From the NCBI GenBank assembly GCA_004299305.1, contig SCPZ01000027.1, forward strand, positions 50,096 to 114,095: a DNA stretch of 64,000 nt, read 5' to 3'. This DNA comes from Methylobacter sp. GTDB taxonomy: Bacteria; Pseudomonadota; Gammaproteobacteria; Methylococcales; Methylomonadaceae. The stretch's first letter is position 1. Each line of letters starts with the position of its first letter. Positions 1 through 8,156 of the stretch are shown piece by piece. Both the position numbers and the translations under genes were made by a program. The notes beneath the pieces were generated by a model. It was given only the letters and a program-made list of their open reading frames with translations, was not told where the DNA came from and searched no databases.

Positions 1-1
1 A

Positions 2-484
2 AACATTGCTCAACATTTCGAGCAATGTGTCCTTGGCTTAAGCACCGGCTTACAAAAGGCGGGTAATATTGCATCGTCCGTAGCTAGGGAAATGTCATCT
101 CTGTTTGGAAAGGAGCCTCCACTCGCAGTTGTTTCTTCGGATATTATCGATAAATATTTGTCTGCCATCGAACAAGATCAAAGCGACAATCGCTTCCATC
201 TTGATGGATTCGACGAATGGCTCAATGCTATGTCGCAGTGCAGACCTGATGAGGCACTGGTTTCTGCAGAAAGGTTTGCTGTTTTTATCCGGCACACCAA
301 TTATCAATTGTACGGTCTTGAGGATATTACCCAATTGATGACTCGATTGTTTCGAGAAGCTGAGGAAAGAGAGGAGGCTGATAATGGAACCATGTTACAC
401 CGGGTAATTACTCTCCAAGACGCGTTTCTTGCTATTGGAGTCAATGGCTTGCAAGACTGGCTACGCGATGCGGAAAGGCCGTAA
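2..484 (+). CDS. C-terminal part of an unidentified protein (5' cut by window edge)
   Basis: The reading frame is open from base 2 to the TAA at 482-484, giving about 160 residues. An internal ATG at 92 is only a possible start, because coding continues upstream of it into the window edge. The visible part is acidic and helical-looking and ends in DWLRDAERP. I do not recognise a family, and no catalytic motif, membrane segment or cysteine cluster is visible. It lies just outside the left end of the Tn7-like transposon, so it flanked lipA before the insertion. It may belong to another accessory island, but nothing in the visible residues proves that. Confidence 0.6.
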   Translation, partial: NIAQHFEQCVLGLSTGLQKAGNIASSVAREMSSLFGKEPPLAVVSSDIIDKYLSAIEQDQSDNRFHLDGFDEWLNAMSQCRPDEALVSAERFAVFIRHTNYQLYGLEDITQLMTRLFREAEEREEADNGTMLHRVITLQDAFLAIGVNGLQDWLRDAERP

Positions 485-577
485 TATCACATATCTCAGG
501 TCGGCGCTTGTTGTGAATGTGCGTTCATCATGGTGGGGACATGATTCCAATTAGTTAATACTTAACCCTTTCTAAAG

Positions 578-597
578 CAAAGCCAGCTTTGAACTCC
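578..597. repeat. Dispersed 20-bp repeat, copy 1
   Basis: CAAAGCCAGCTTTGAACTCC is identical to 35593-35612 downstream of eda. It contains the small palindrome AAAGCcaGCTTT. Removing the transposon would place it about 12 bp downstream of the lipA stop codon, so it is probably a host intergenic repeat. Confidence 0.7.
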
Positions 598-608
598 GGC
601 AGCGGTGT

Positions 609-613
609 TTTTA
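609..613. repeat. Target-site duplication, left copy (TTTTA)
   Basis: The five bases just outside the left terminal repeat are TTTTA. The same five lie just outside the right terminal repeat at 14736-14740. A 5-bp duplication is the standard product of Tn7-family insertion. Confidence 0.9.
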
Positions 614-642
614 TGACAATTCCAACGCTAAGTTGTACTGAA
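614..642 (+). repeat. Left terminal inverted repeat of the Tn7-like element
   Basis: It begins TGACAATTCCAACGCTAA and matches the complement of 14707-14735 at 28 of 29 positions (G versus A at position 19). The terminal TG...CA is typical of Tn7/Mu-type transposons. Confidence 0.92.
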
Positions 643-738
643 GGGCGATTATTTGCCACTTTTTACAACGATAAGCGCTACTAACACATACTGATCTTTT
701 GTACTAGAATGTGTTTTACAACACTATCATGTACTAAT
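623..738 (+). promoter_or_regulatory. Spaced TnsB-binding-like repeats at the left end, upstream of tnsA
   Basis: Copies of a 20-bp motif, CAACGCTAAGTTGTACTGAA, lie at 623-642, at 666-685 (CAACGATAAGCGCTACTAAC) and at 719-738 (CAACACTATCATGTACTAAT). A weaker half-site, TTTTGTACTAG, sits at 697-707. They resemble the separated TnsB sites at the left end of Tn7. The last copy ends 10 bp before the tnsA ATG at 749, so TnsB binding could repress tnsA; that part is inference. Confidence 0.7.
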
Positions 739-748
739 TAAGAATAGC

Positions 749-1402
749 ATGCCCGTGCGCAAAATCCCCAAGAACTACCGCAACGTGACCGGTATCGCCG
801 CGCATCGCAAGGCCGAAGGCCAGGCAATGTTCGAATCAACGCTGGAGCGTGACTTTATCACTTTATTGGAATTTGACCCCGCTATTGAAACGTTCGAAGT
901 TCAACCATTGGTTGTTGACTGGGTTGATGATAAAGGTGGTGCGCATGGTTATACGCCTGATGTTCTTGCTACGTTCAAGCTGCATGATCATCGCAGCAAG
1001 GTGCTGTACGAGGTCAAATACCGTTCCGAGCTGGCGCAGCATTGGTCTGAGTTGCGGCCTAAGTTCCGTGCAGCTGTGCGATTCGCTCGCTCTCATGGAT
1101 GGCGCTTTAAGATTATCACTGAAGTGGAAATCCGTACGCCTTATCTGGAGAATGCGAAATTCCTACTTTCTTTTGTAAGACAAGGGCCAACCGAGGAAGC
1201 ACACATGGATATGCTGGATGAACAGATACGACAGTTGCGCAATACGAGCCCAGCGGAATTGCTTGGCAGGGTATTTCAAGACGAATGGAACCAAGCAAGG
1301 CTATTACCGTCGCTTTGGTATATGGTAGGAACGCGGCAAATAGGGTTTGACATGGATAACAAGCTCACCATGAATAGCCCAATTTGGAGCTTGCACAAAT
1401 GA
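749..1402 (+). CDS. tnsA: Tn7-like transposon endonuclease TnsA
   Basis: TnsA is the endonuclease half of the heteromeric transposase and cuts the 5' ends of the element, so that with TnsB it moves by cut-and-paste. The 217-residue protein has the restriction-endonuclease-like core: E29 in FESTLERDF, D71 in YTPDVLATF and E88-x-K90 in LYEVKYR match the E, D and (Q/E)xK catalytic positions. A helical C-terminal part of the kind that contacts TnsC follows. It is the first gene of the tns operon and its TGA overlaps the tnsB ATG at 1399. Intact catalytic residues argue that the element does not depend on replicative transposition. Confidence 0.93.
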   Translation: MPVRKIPKNYRNVTGIAAHRKAEGQAMFESTLERDFITLLEFDPAIETFEVQPLVVDWVDDKGGAHGYTPDVLATFKLHDHRSKVLYEVKYRSELAQHWSELRPKFRAAVRFARSHGWRFKIITEVEIRTPYLENAKFLLSFVRQGPTEEAHMDMLDEQIRQLRNTSPAELLGRVFQDEWNQARLLPSLWYMVGTRQIGFDMDNKLTMNSPIWSLHK

Positions 1403-3279
1403 GTGCATCACATCAGCTGTTACAGCTTCAGCCTGGTGCCGCCGTCCTTTATCGCGATCGTTTACACCGGATTACTCATGTTATAGATCTAAATGAAGTG
1501 CTTGTTGTGGACGATGAGACTCGGCAAGTTAGCCATGCCAAAGTAGGTGATCTCGCTCCAGCAGTTGTTGTTACGCCACCGGAAACCAGGCCGGATTTGG
1601 TCTTGGTTCAAGATGAAGCGTGGGAGGAAGCAACCAAGCATTTCGAGATCATTCGACCTCTACTTGATATGCCAAATCGTAGTCGGCAGGACGTTGTTGC
1701 GCGGGCTAAAGCATTCGAACGCCATGAAAACACGCTCTATGACTGGATTCGACGTTATGAAGCTACCGGGTTGCTCACGTCGCTACTACCTCGCAGCAGA
1801 AGCGATAAGGGTGCGACCAAGCTGACGGCTGAAGTTGAAACCATCATTCAGGCCGTGGTCGGAAGCGACTATCTAACTAAACAGCGTAAGTCCCAACAAA
1901 AGGTTTGTGACGAAATCCGGCGGCGTTGCGTTAATGCGGGCATCAATCCTCCGCATAACAATACCGTACGCAACCGCCTCAAGGCGTTAGCTGACGAATT
2001 TGTTATGGCTAAGCGCAAAGGCTGGAAAGCGGCCGATCAAGCTTACTCGCCAGTCGAGAGAAAGTTTCCGGGCGCTGATTGGCCATTCGCAGTGTTGCAG
2101 ATCGATCACACGCCACTGGACATCATTCTAGTAGATGATGTGTACCGACGGCCGGTAGGCAAGCCTTGGATTACTTTGGCAATTGACGTTTTCAGTCGCA
2201 TGGTCGCTGGTTTCTACGTGTCGTTCGATCCTCCAGGCGCTTTGTCTGCGGGTCAATGTCTGGCGAGTGCGATTCTGCCAAAAGATGTCTGGCTATCGAA
2301 ACACGATATCAAAGGTGATTGGCCCTGCTGGGGTACGCCAGGAAAACTGCACATGGACAATGCCCGCGAATTTCGTGGCAACATGCTTCAGCGTGCTTGC
2401 TTGGAGTATGGTATTGATATCGAATGGCGTCCGGTAGCTCGGCCACACTTCGGTGGGCATATCGAACGATTGCTTGGCTCATTTGCGCAAGAAATACATA
2501 CGTTGCCTGGCACCACATTTTCTAATCCGAGCGAGCGCGGCGACTATGATTCCGAAGCCAAGGCAGCCCTGACTCTGACAGAGTTCGAGGAATGGTTTGT
2601 GGTTTTTATCGTAAACGTCTATCACCAGCGTGTCCATTCGGGCATCAACATGCCTCCCTTGGAAAAGTACCGGCAAGGTGTGTTTGGTACTAAGGATATG
2701 CCGGGGCGAGGGCTGCCCACACGGGTTATGGATGAGGATCGTTTGCGACTCGATTTGATGCCATTCGAAGAGCGAACGATTCAGGACTATGGCGTGGTGA
2801 TCGACGAAATCCACTATTACCACGATGTTTTGCGGCGTTGGATCAATGCTCCAGATCCGGTGGCCTCAAAATATAAACGTAAATTTATGTTCAGGCGTGA
2901 CCCACGCGATATCAGCACCATTTGGTTCTATGATCCCGAAGTCAATGTTTATTACCCAGTGCCATATAGGAATACATCCCATCCGCCGATCAGTATTTGG
3001 GAGCTACGGGAAGCAAAACGCCAGGTTGAAGCAGATGGGCGCAGGCATGTTGATGAGCGGACGATCTTTGATGCTTACGGGCGGATGCGCGAAATTGAGC
3101 AGAGTGCCCAAGCCAAGACCGTAGCGGTTCGACGGACAGCTCAACGCCGAAAATTTGGGCAAGAGGCAATTCGCCCAAGTGTCACTCAAGCCTTGGGCAA
3201 ATCTGAGCCAGCACCGGCATCGGTACCGATCACGACACCTGCCATTCAGCCTTTCGACGAAATGGATGACTTGACGTGA
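1399..3279 (+). CDS. tnsB: Tn7-like transposase TnsB (DDE family)
   Basis: TnsB binds the transposon ends and joins the 3' ends to target DNA. The start is ATG 1399, chosen because it forms an ATGA overlap with the tnsA stop and has GGAG about 9 bases upstream; an in-frame TTG at 1384 is the alternative. The 626-residue protein has N-terminal helix-turn-helix-like segments (around 90-135), an integrase-core domain with D236 (QIDHTPLD), D320 (LHMDNAREF) and E356 (GGHIERLL), then a Mu-type beta-barrel and a basic C-terminal tail that probably contacts TnsC. All three DDE residues are present, and length and order match the family. Confidence 0.95.
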   Translation: MSASHQLLQLQPGAAVLYRDRLHRITHVIDLNEVLVVDDETRQVSHAKVGDLAPAVVVTPPETRPDLVLVQDEAWEEATKHFEIIRPLLDMPNRSRQDVVARAKAFERHENTLYDWIRRYEATGLLTSLLPRSRSDKGATKLTAEVETIIQAVVGSDYLTKQRKSQQKVCDEIRRRCVNAGINPPHNNTVRNRLKALADEFVMAKRKGWKAADQAYSPVERKFPGADWPFAVLQIDHTPLDIILVDDVYRRPVGKPWITLAIDVFSRMVAGFYVSFDPPGALSAGQCLASAILPKDVWLSKHDIKGDWPCWGTPGKLHMDNAREFRGNMLQRACLEYGIDIEWRPVARPHFGGHIERLLGSFAQEIHTLPGTTFSNPSERGDYDSEAKAALTLTEFEEWFVVFIVNVYHQRVHSGINMPPLEKYRQGVFGTKDMPGRGLPTRVMDEDRLRLDLMPFEERTIQDYGVVIDEIHYYHDVLRRWINAPDPVASKYKRKFMFRRDPRDISTIWFYDPEVNVYYPVPYRNTSHPPISIWELREAKRQVEADGRRHVDERTIFDAYGRMREIEQSAQAKTVAVRRTAQRRKFGQEAIRPSVTQALGKSEPAPASVPITTPAIQPFDEMDDLT

Positions 3280-4163
3280 GCCACTTGAACGACTCGGCAG
3301 CCAAGCAGTTGGAATTGAGCAATGCAGAGAGAATTGAAAAGATTCGATCTCCCCGCTGGATCGGTTATCCACGGGCCAAGGTCGTCTTGGCCAAGCTGGA
3401 AGATCTGTTGGTCTATCCACGTTCACATCGGATGCCTAACATGCTGGTAGTTGGGGATACCAATAACGGCAAAACCATGTTGGTGCAGCGATTCTGCTCC
3501 CTCCATCCCGCCGACAATAATCCCAGTGGCGATGGCGTGCGCGTACCTGTGCTCTTCGTGCAGGCTCCGCCTATCCCGGATGAAGGCCGTTTTTACAATG
3601 CCATCCTTGAGTTGTTATTTGCGCCTTACAAACCGAACGACCGGGTGGACAGAAAGCAATTCCAGGTCATCAAGCTGTTGAAATACGTTGGCCTGCGTAT
3701 GTTGGTGATCGACGAGATCCATCACATCATGGCAGGTAACCTGAACAAGCAGCGTACGTTTCTAAATGTGCTTAAGTACCTGGGCAACGAATTGCAGGTG
3801 CCAATCGTGACGGTGGGAACGCGGGATGCTTTTCGCGCTCTCCAGACCGATTCACAACTGGCCAATCGTTTCGAACCAGTGCTGTTGCCTCGATGGGAGT
3901 TCGATACCGATTTTCTGCGTTTGCTTGCGAGCTTTGAACGCATGCTGCCTCTGCGCGAACCATCTTTATTACACGATACGACCTTGTCCACCAAATTGTT
4001 TTCGATGTCCGAAGGTTATATTGGCGAGCTGTCGCGCTTGCTGAATATGGCTGGCGCATACGCTGTTGAGTCTGGAAAGGAGCGCATTGACGAGAAAATT
4101 CTAAATGCTATTGATTGGGTATCACCATCCGATCGCAAGCGACAAATAGATCGAGGCGGTTGA
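3276..4163 (+). CDS. tnsC: Transposition regulator ATPase TnsC/TniB
   Basis: This AAA+ ATPase links target recognition by TniQ to TnsAB. The 295-residue protein has Walker A GDTNNGKT (60-67) and Walker B MLVIDEIHH (142-150) with D146 and E147. The opening, with NAERIEKIRSPRWIGYPRA, is typical of the shorter TniB type rather than the roughly 550-residue Tn7 TnsC. It starts at GTG 3276, overlapping the tnsB TGA (GTGA), which implies translational coupling. Its short length groups the element with Tn5053/Tn6022-like relatives that also carry a TnsA. Confidence 0.93.
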   Translation: MSHLNDSAAKQLELSNAERIEKIRSPRWIGYPRAKVVLAKLEDLLVYPRSHRMPNMLVVGDTNNGKTMLVQRFCSLHPADNNPSGDGVRVPVLFVQAPPIPDEGRFYNAILELLFAPYKPNDRVDRKQFQVIKLLKYVGLRMLVIDEIHHIMAGNLNKQRTFLNVLKYLGNELQVPIVTVGTRDAFRALQTDSQLANRFEPVLLPRWEFDTDFLRLLASFERMLPLREPSLLHDTTLSTKLFSMSEGYIGELSRLLNMAGAYAVESGKERIDEKILNAIDWVSPSDRKRQIDRGG

Positions 4164-4165
4164 GC

Positions 4166-5167
4166 ATGCTTTCTGGTGAGTTGTGGTCAGCGCATCCCCA
4201 TCCTTATCGTGATGAGCTGTTGTCGTCGTGGCTGGTGCGAGTGGCGCATGCAAATGGACTCAAAGTTCAAACCTTCTGTGCTCAGGAATTTGGTAACGAC
4301 CATGAGCTTTGGAATCGCGATATAGATCGCTTGGCTCCAGCCTGGCTAATTGAAAGCATGAGCGCGAAAACAGGCACACCGCTAAAGCGGGCCTGGGAAA
4401 CAACGTTGTTAGGTTATGAGGGAAAACTATACGACAAGTACCATCCGGCCGGACAGTTGCGATGGGTACTACCGTTACAGATATACCATCGGAAACGCCG
4501 AGGATACGGCCTCCAATTTTGCCCAAAGTGTTTGGCAGAGGGATTTGAACCTTACTATCGAAGATCATGGCGTGTAGCGCTTTATACATTCTGTTCCAAG
4601 CATGATGTGATGCTGTGGGATCGTTGCCCAAGCTGCGGCAACGGTGTTGTTTTTCATAGGCTTGAGCTTGGCAAGCCTGATTTAATTGATGGGCCATCGT
4701 TACAGTGTTGTTGGTTTTGTGGATTCGATCTGTGTAATGCACCAGCCGTGCCGGTAAATAAATGGAATGAGCGTATGTTTTTATCTTGGAGCAGAACCCT
4801 GCGCTTGATTGATAGGGGAGCTGTTGACTCGGCGGGTTTCGATTATTCCAAGCTCGCTGTATTACATCAATTTTGTGCTTTGATGGTTTCAACGAGGTGT
4901 GCGCCCAAACTGATGGCGTATGTTCAGGAAAGAACTAACCAATCACCAATTCCTCTGGTCAAAAGGCGTATGGCCTTCGAACTACGGTCGCTTGCCGAAC
5001 GGCATCATGTCTTGGGGCTCTCTTGGTGGCTGATTAGCCGTTGGCCTTCTCGTCTTCGGGCTGCCTGGAAGCATAAGGTTGTGCGTTACAATGTGCTCGG
5101 GAAGGATTTTGATGCAGCACCAGAGTGGTATCTTGCTGTGGTTGAGCAACTAATTCATCGTAAGTGA
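4166..5167 (+). CDS. tniQ: Target-site selection protein TniQ/TnsD-like
   Basis: TniQ-family proteins read the attachment site and recruit TnsC. The start is ATG 4166, two bases after the tnsC stop, with GAGG upstream; upstream in-frame codons lie inside tnsC. The 333-residue protein opens with ELWSAHPHPYRDELLSSWLVRVA, typical of TniQ. It has zinc-ribbon cysteines CPKC (119-122), C143/H146, CPSC (154-157) and a CCWFC cluster (181-185). It is shorter than Tn7 TnsD (about 508 residues). Because the element sits exactly at the lipA stop codon, this is the protein expected to recognise the lipA 3' end, but binding is inferred from position only. Confidence 0.92.
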   Translation: MLSGELWSAHPHPYRDELLSSWLVRVAHANGLKVQTFCAQEFGNDHELWNRDIDRLAPAWLIESMSAKTGTPLKRAWETTLLGYEGKLYDKYHPAGQLRWVLPLQIYHRKRRGYGLQFCPKCLAEGFEPYYRRSWRVALYTFCSKHDVMLWDRCPSCGNGVVFHRLELGKPDLIDGPSLQCCWFCGFDLCNAPAVPVNKWNERMFLSWSRTLRLIDRGAVDSAGFDYSKLAVLHQFCALMVSTRCAPKLMAYVQERTNQSPIPLVKRRMAFELRSLAERHHVLGLSWWLISRWPSRLRAAWKHKVVRYNVLGKDFDAAPEWYLAVVEQLIHRK

Positions 5168-5201
5168 TCAACTGGTAAATACTTATTCATTACTTAGGCT
5201 C

Positions 5202-5237
5202 TTTGTACGTACTTACTTCTAAGTAAGTACGTACAAA
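5202..5237. promoter_or_regulatory. Perfect 17-bp palindrome upstream of dndB
   Basis: The arms TTTGTACGTACTTACTT (5202-5218) and its exact complement (5221-5237) are separated by two bases. It lies about 70 bp upstream of the dndB start and 34 bp after the tniQ stop. There is no T-run on either side, so an operator is more likely than an intrinsic terminator. DndB-type regulators control dnd operons in other bacteria; whether DndB or another protein binds here is unknown. Confidence 0.6.
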
Positions 5238-5306
5238 AACATCAAAGTATGCGTGTAAAAAGCAGCTTGTATGTTATCTTATATAAAAATAACAAACAGG
5301 AAGAAT

Positions 5307-6410
5307 ATGGATTCCGCATTTGAATATGTTTTCCCTGCCATCCGGGGCATTCAGGCCGGGCGAGAGTACTTCGTCTCTATGTGTCCTCTCAGAGTCATTC
5401 CAAGAATCTTTTTGTTTGACGAAGAAGGGCTTATGCCGGAATTTCGGGCTCAGCGGATTCTAAATCGAGCTCGAGTGCCTGAAATTTCTCGATACATTTT
5501 GAAAAATCAACAAAGCTACGTTTTTTCAGCCATAACAGCTTCTTTAGATGGGGCTGTGCATTTTAAAGCGGCTGGATCAAATGGTGAAGCTGACCGATTG
5601 GGAGCCTTACATGTAGACATGTCTGCCCGCTTCATTATTAACGATGGTCAGCACCGGCGTGCAGCGATTGAACAAGCCTTAAGCAGTGCACCAGAACTCG
5701 GCGATGAAACCATAGCGGTTGTGTTTTTTATTGATCGTGGGCTTGAGCGGAGTCAGCAGATGTTTTCTGATCTGAATAGACATGCTGTTCGACCTAGCCG
5801 CTCTTTGGGTCTTTTATATGATCACCGAAATGATCTTTCAAAAATTGCAAAATTAGTTGCGTTAAAATCAGCTGCCTTTAGGGACTTAGTAGAAATGGAA
5901 CGCAGCACTCTTTCTGAACGTTCCCGCAAACTTTTTACGCTCAGCGCCATCTATACAGGATGTTCAGTGTTGCTTGACTCAGCTGAATACTCGAACGTTG
6001 AGCATGCATCCAATGTTTGTATTGAATATTGGGATGAAATTGCGAATTACATTCCAGAGTGGGGCTTGGTGCGATCATCAAGAATGACATCAGGGGAAAT
6101 TAGGAAAGACTTCCTTCACTCTCATGCTATTGCATTGCAATCATTTGGGATAGTAGGTCGAGAACTGTTGCAAAGTGACCATCAAAATTGGAAGAGTCGC
6201 CTTGCTGAAATCGGAAAAATTGACTGGTCTAGATCAAGCGCAAGCGTTTGGGAAGGGCGCGCGTTGATTGGAGGGAGGGTTTCGAAATCGTCCAATAATG
6301 TCACCTTGACAGCCAATTTAATTAAAAATCAGCTCGGCTTGAAGCTTGGTCCCGAAGAAATGCGGGTTGAGCAAATGTTTGAGCGTGGCCGCAATAATTT
6401 GAAATACTGA
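5307..6410 (+). CDS. dndB: DndB, DNA phosphorothioation-associated DGQHR protein
   Basis: DndB is not essential for sulfur insertion; in studied strains it regulates dnd transcription and the extent of modification. The start is ATG 5307, with AGGA six bases upstream, giving 367 residues that begin MDSAFEYVFPAIRGIQAGRE as in the family; ATG 5271 is less likely. The DGQHR signature is at 113-117 (INDGQHRRAA). It is the first gene of a tightly packed operon, its TGA being directly followed by the dndC ATG. The palindrome 70 bp upstream may be its operator. Confidence 0.93.
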   Translation: MDSAFEYVFPAIRGIQAGREYFVSMCPLRVIPRIFLFDEEGLMPEFRAQRILNRARVPEISRYILKNQQSYVFSAITASLDGAVHFKAAGSNGEADRLGALHVDMSARFIINDGQHRRAAIEQALSSAPELGDETIAVVFFIDRGLERSQQMFSDLNRHAVRPSRSLGLLYDHRNDLSKIAKLVALKSAAFRDLVEMERSTLSERSRKLFTLSAIYTGCSVLLDSAEYSNVEHASNVCIEYWDEIANYIPEWGLVRSSRMTSGEIRKDFLHSHAIALQSFGIVGRELLQSDHQNWKSRLAEIGKIDWSRSSASVWEGRALIGGRVSKSSNNVTLTANLIKNQLGLKLGPEEMRVEQMFERGRNNLKY

Positions 6411-8156
6411 ATGAGCATAGAAAATATTACGATGGAAATTCGTATAGAAGCGGCGATCCGCAATACGCAAGACCTGTATTTAAGCGACACACTACCTTGG
6501 GTTGTTGGCTATAGCGGTGGAAAGGACTCGACCGCGACTTTACAATTGATATGGAGAGCAATTTCTGAACTTCCCATTGAAAAACGAACTAAGCCAATCC
6601 ATGTAATTAGTACAGATACACTGGTCGAAAATCCTGTTGTAGCCATTTGGGTTACAAACTCACTTTCTGCTATGCAGAAAGCTGCGAAGGATCAAGAAAT
6701 GCCTATGGTTCCACACCGGTTAACGCCTAAATTGGAGGATAGGTTTTGGGTAAACCTTATAGGTAAAGGCTATCCCGCACCACGTCCAATGTTTCGCTGG
6801 TGCACCAGTCGATTGAAGATCAGTGCTTCCAACACATTTATTAGCGAGATAGCAAACAGTCACGGGGAAGCAATTTTAGTTCTAGGATCGCGCAAGACTG
6901 AAAGTTCTGCGCGAAATAAGGTGTTAACTCGATACGAAAACAGTACCCGCGAACTTCTAAGCCGAAACTCTAACGCAAGTTTGGACCGCGTGTGGGTTTA
7001 TACCCCGATATCAGATTGGACGAGCGATGATGTGTGGGGGTACCTAATCGAACATCAAAATCCATGGAATTATGACAACATTGAATTATTCCACATTTAT
7101 CGAGGAGCTACTCCGGATGCGGAATGCCCTCTTGTTGTAGATAAAAGCACGCCAAGTTGTGGCGATAGTAGATTTGGCTGCTTTGTTTGCACGATGGTGT
7201 CTGAAGATAAATCTATGCAAGCAATGATCCAGAATGATGAGGATAGGCGCTGGATGATGCCTTTACTAAGTTTCCGAAATGAATATCTCAAGACTGATGG
7301 TGATAGGGAGGTACGAGAATTCACCAAGATGGATGGAGCTCTACAACTCCAATTCCTTAACGTAAAGCATGGTGGGCGTACTGCTCCCACACGCCCAGGT
7401 AAAGTCGTTAGCGAGAAAATTGTGCGAAGACTAACAACGATTAGCGATACCGAAGAGAGCTATCCGATACCAAATCGCAGGGTGCTCATTCAGGAGACAC
7501 GGGTAGTTGAGATGGATGGCGAAAAACGCGAAACAACTTACAAGATAGAAAAAGTAGCTGTGTTGGTGCATGGTCCATATACGCAAAACTATCGAGAAAC
7601 CATGCTTGAAGCACTTCTGCAAGCTCAAGAAACGATTCGCGGTAACTTACCAGAATCTATTTCTGAATTCTCCATTATTACGGTTGAGGAGCTTGAGGAG
7701 ATTCGACGAATATGGGTAATCCAAAAGCGCGAATTTGAAGATTCTGTTCCAGATATTTTCTTGAGGGCTACTGGACAAGTATACCCAAGCCCAGATCTGG
7801 ATGAAACAACGCCTTTCAGGCCAGAGGACATCCGCCTTCTTCGCGATGTTTGCGTGGAAATGACAATTAATACGCCTCAAAGTGGTTCGCAGGATGCATC
7901 GCAACTATTATTTGGTGTCTTACGTGACCAGTTAGGAATACAGCATAGCTATCGGGGAGCAATTCGACGAGTAGGCTTACTCAGTGATTTAGAGGGGGTT
8001 TTGGAAACTAAGTCTTTTGAAAATGAAGATCAAGCATTGGATTTTGCGCTACAACGAAAAGCTGGAGGTAATGAACTAATGTACGAGATGCGTGATGCAA
8101 TTGATATCTTTGCTTACATTCCAGAAGATCAATCGTTACAGGAGCTCGAAACATGA
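6411..8156 (+). CDS. dndC: DndC, PP-loop ATP pyrophosphatase for DNA phosphorothioation
   Basis: DndC is an iron-sulfur protein with ATP pyrophosphatase activity, related to PAPS reductase, and is needed to activate or transfer sulfur to the DNA backbone. The 581-residue protein has the PP-loop SGGKDS (35-40) and four well-placed cysteines: C131 (FRWCTSRLK), C250, C257 and C260 (SCGDSRFGCFVC), with C239 nearby. These are the likely [4Fe-4S] ligands. It starts immediately after the dndB stop and overlaps dndD by four bases (ATGA). No dndA lies in the window, so a host cysteine desulfurase such as IscS probably supplies sulfur. Confidence 0.95.
   Translation: MSIENITMEIRIEAAIRNTQDLYLSDTLPWVVGYSGGKDSTATLQLIWRAISELPIEKRTKPIHVISTDTLVENPVVAIWVTNSLSAMQKAAKDQEMPMVPHRLTPKLEDRFWVNLIGKGYPAPRPMFRWCTSRLKISASNTFISEIANSHGEAILVLGSRKTESSARNKVLTRYENSTRELLSRNSNASLDRVWVYTPISDWTSDDVWGYLIEHQNPWNYDNIELFHIYRGATPDAECPLVVDKSTPSCGDSRFGCFVCTMVSEDKSMQAMIQNDEDRRWMMPLLSFRNEYLKTDGDREVREFTKMDGALQLQFLNVKHGGRTAPTRPGKVVSEKIVRRLTTISDTEESYPIPNRRVLIQETRVVEMDGEKRETTYKIEKVAVLVHGPYTQNYRETMLEALLQAQETIRGNLPESISEFSIITVEELEEIRRIWVIQKREFEDSVPDIFLRATGQVYPSPDLDETTPFRPEDIRLLRDVCVEMTINTPQSGSQDASQLLFGVLRDQLGIQHSYRGAIRRVGLLSDLEGVLETKSFENEDQALDFALQRKAGGNELMYEMRDAIDIFAYIPEDQSLQELET

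Noticed and set aside
5202..5237. Intrinsic terminator of the tns operon
   Set aside because: The stem is strong but no T-run follows on either strand, so operator or cruciform fits better.
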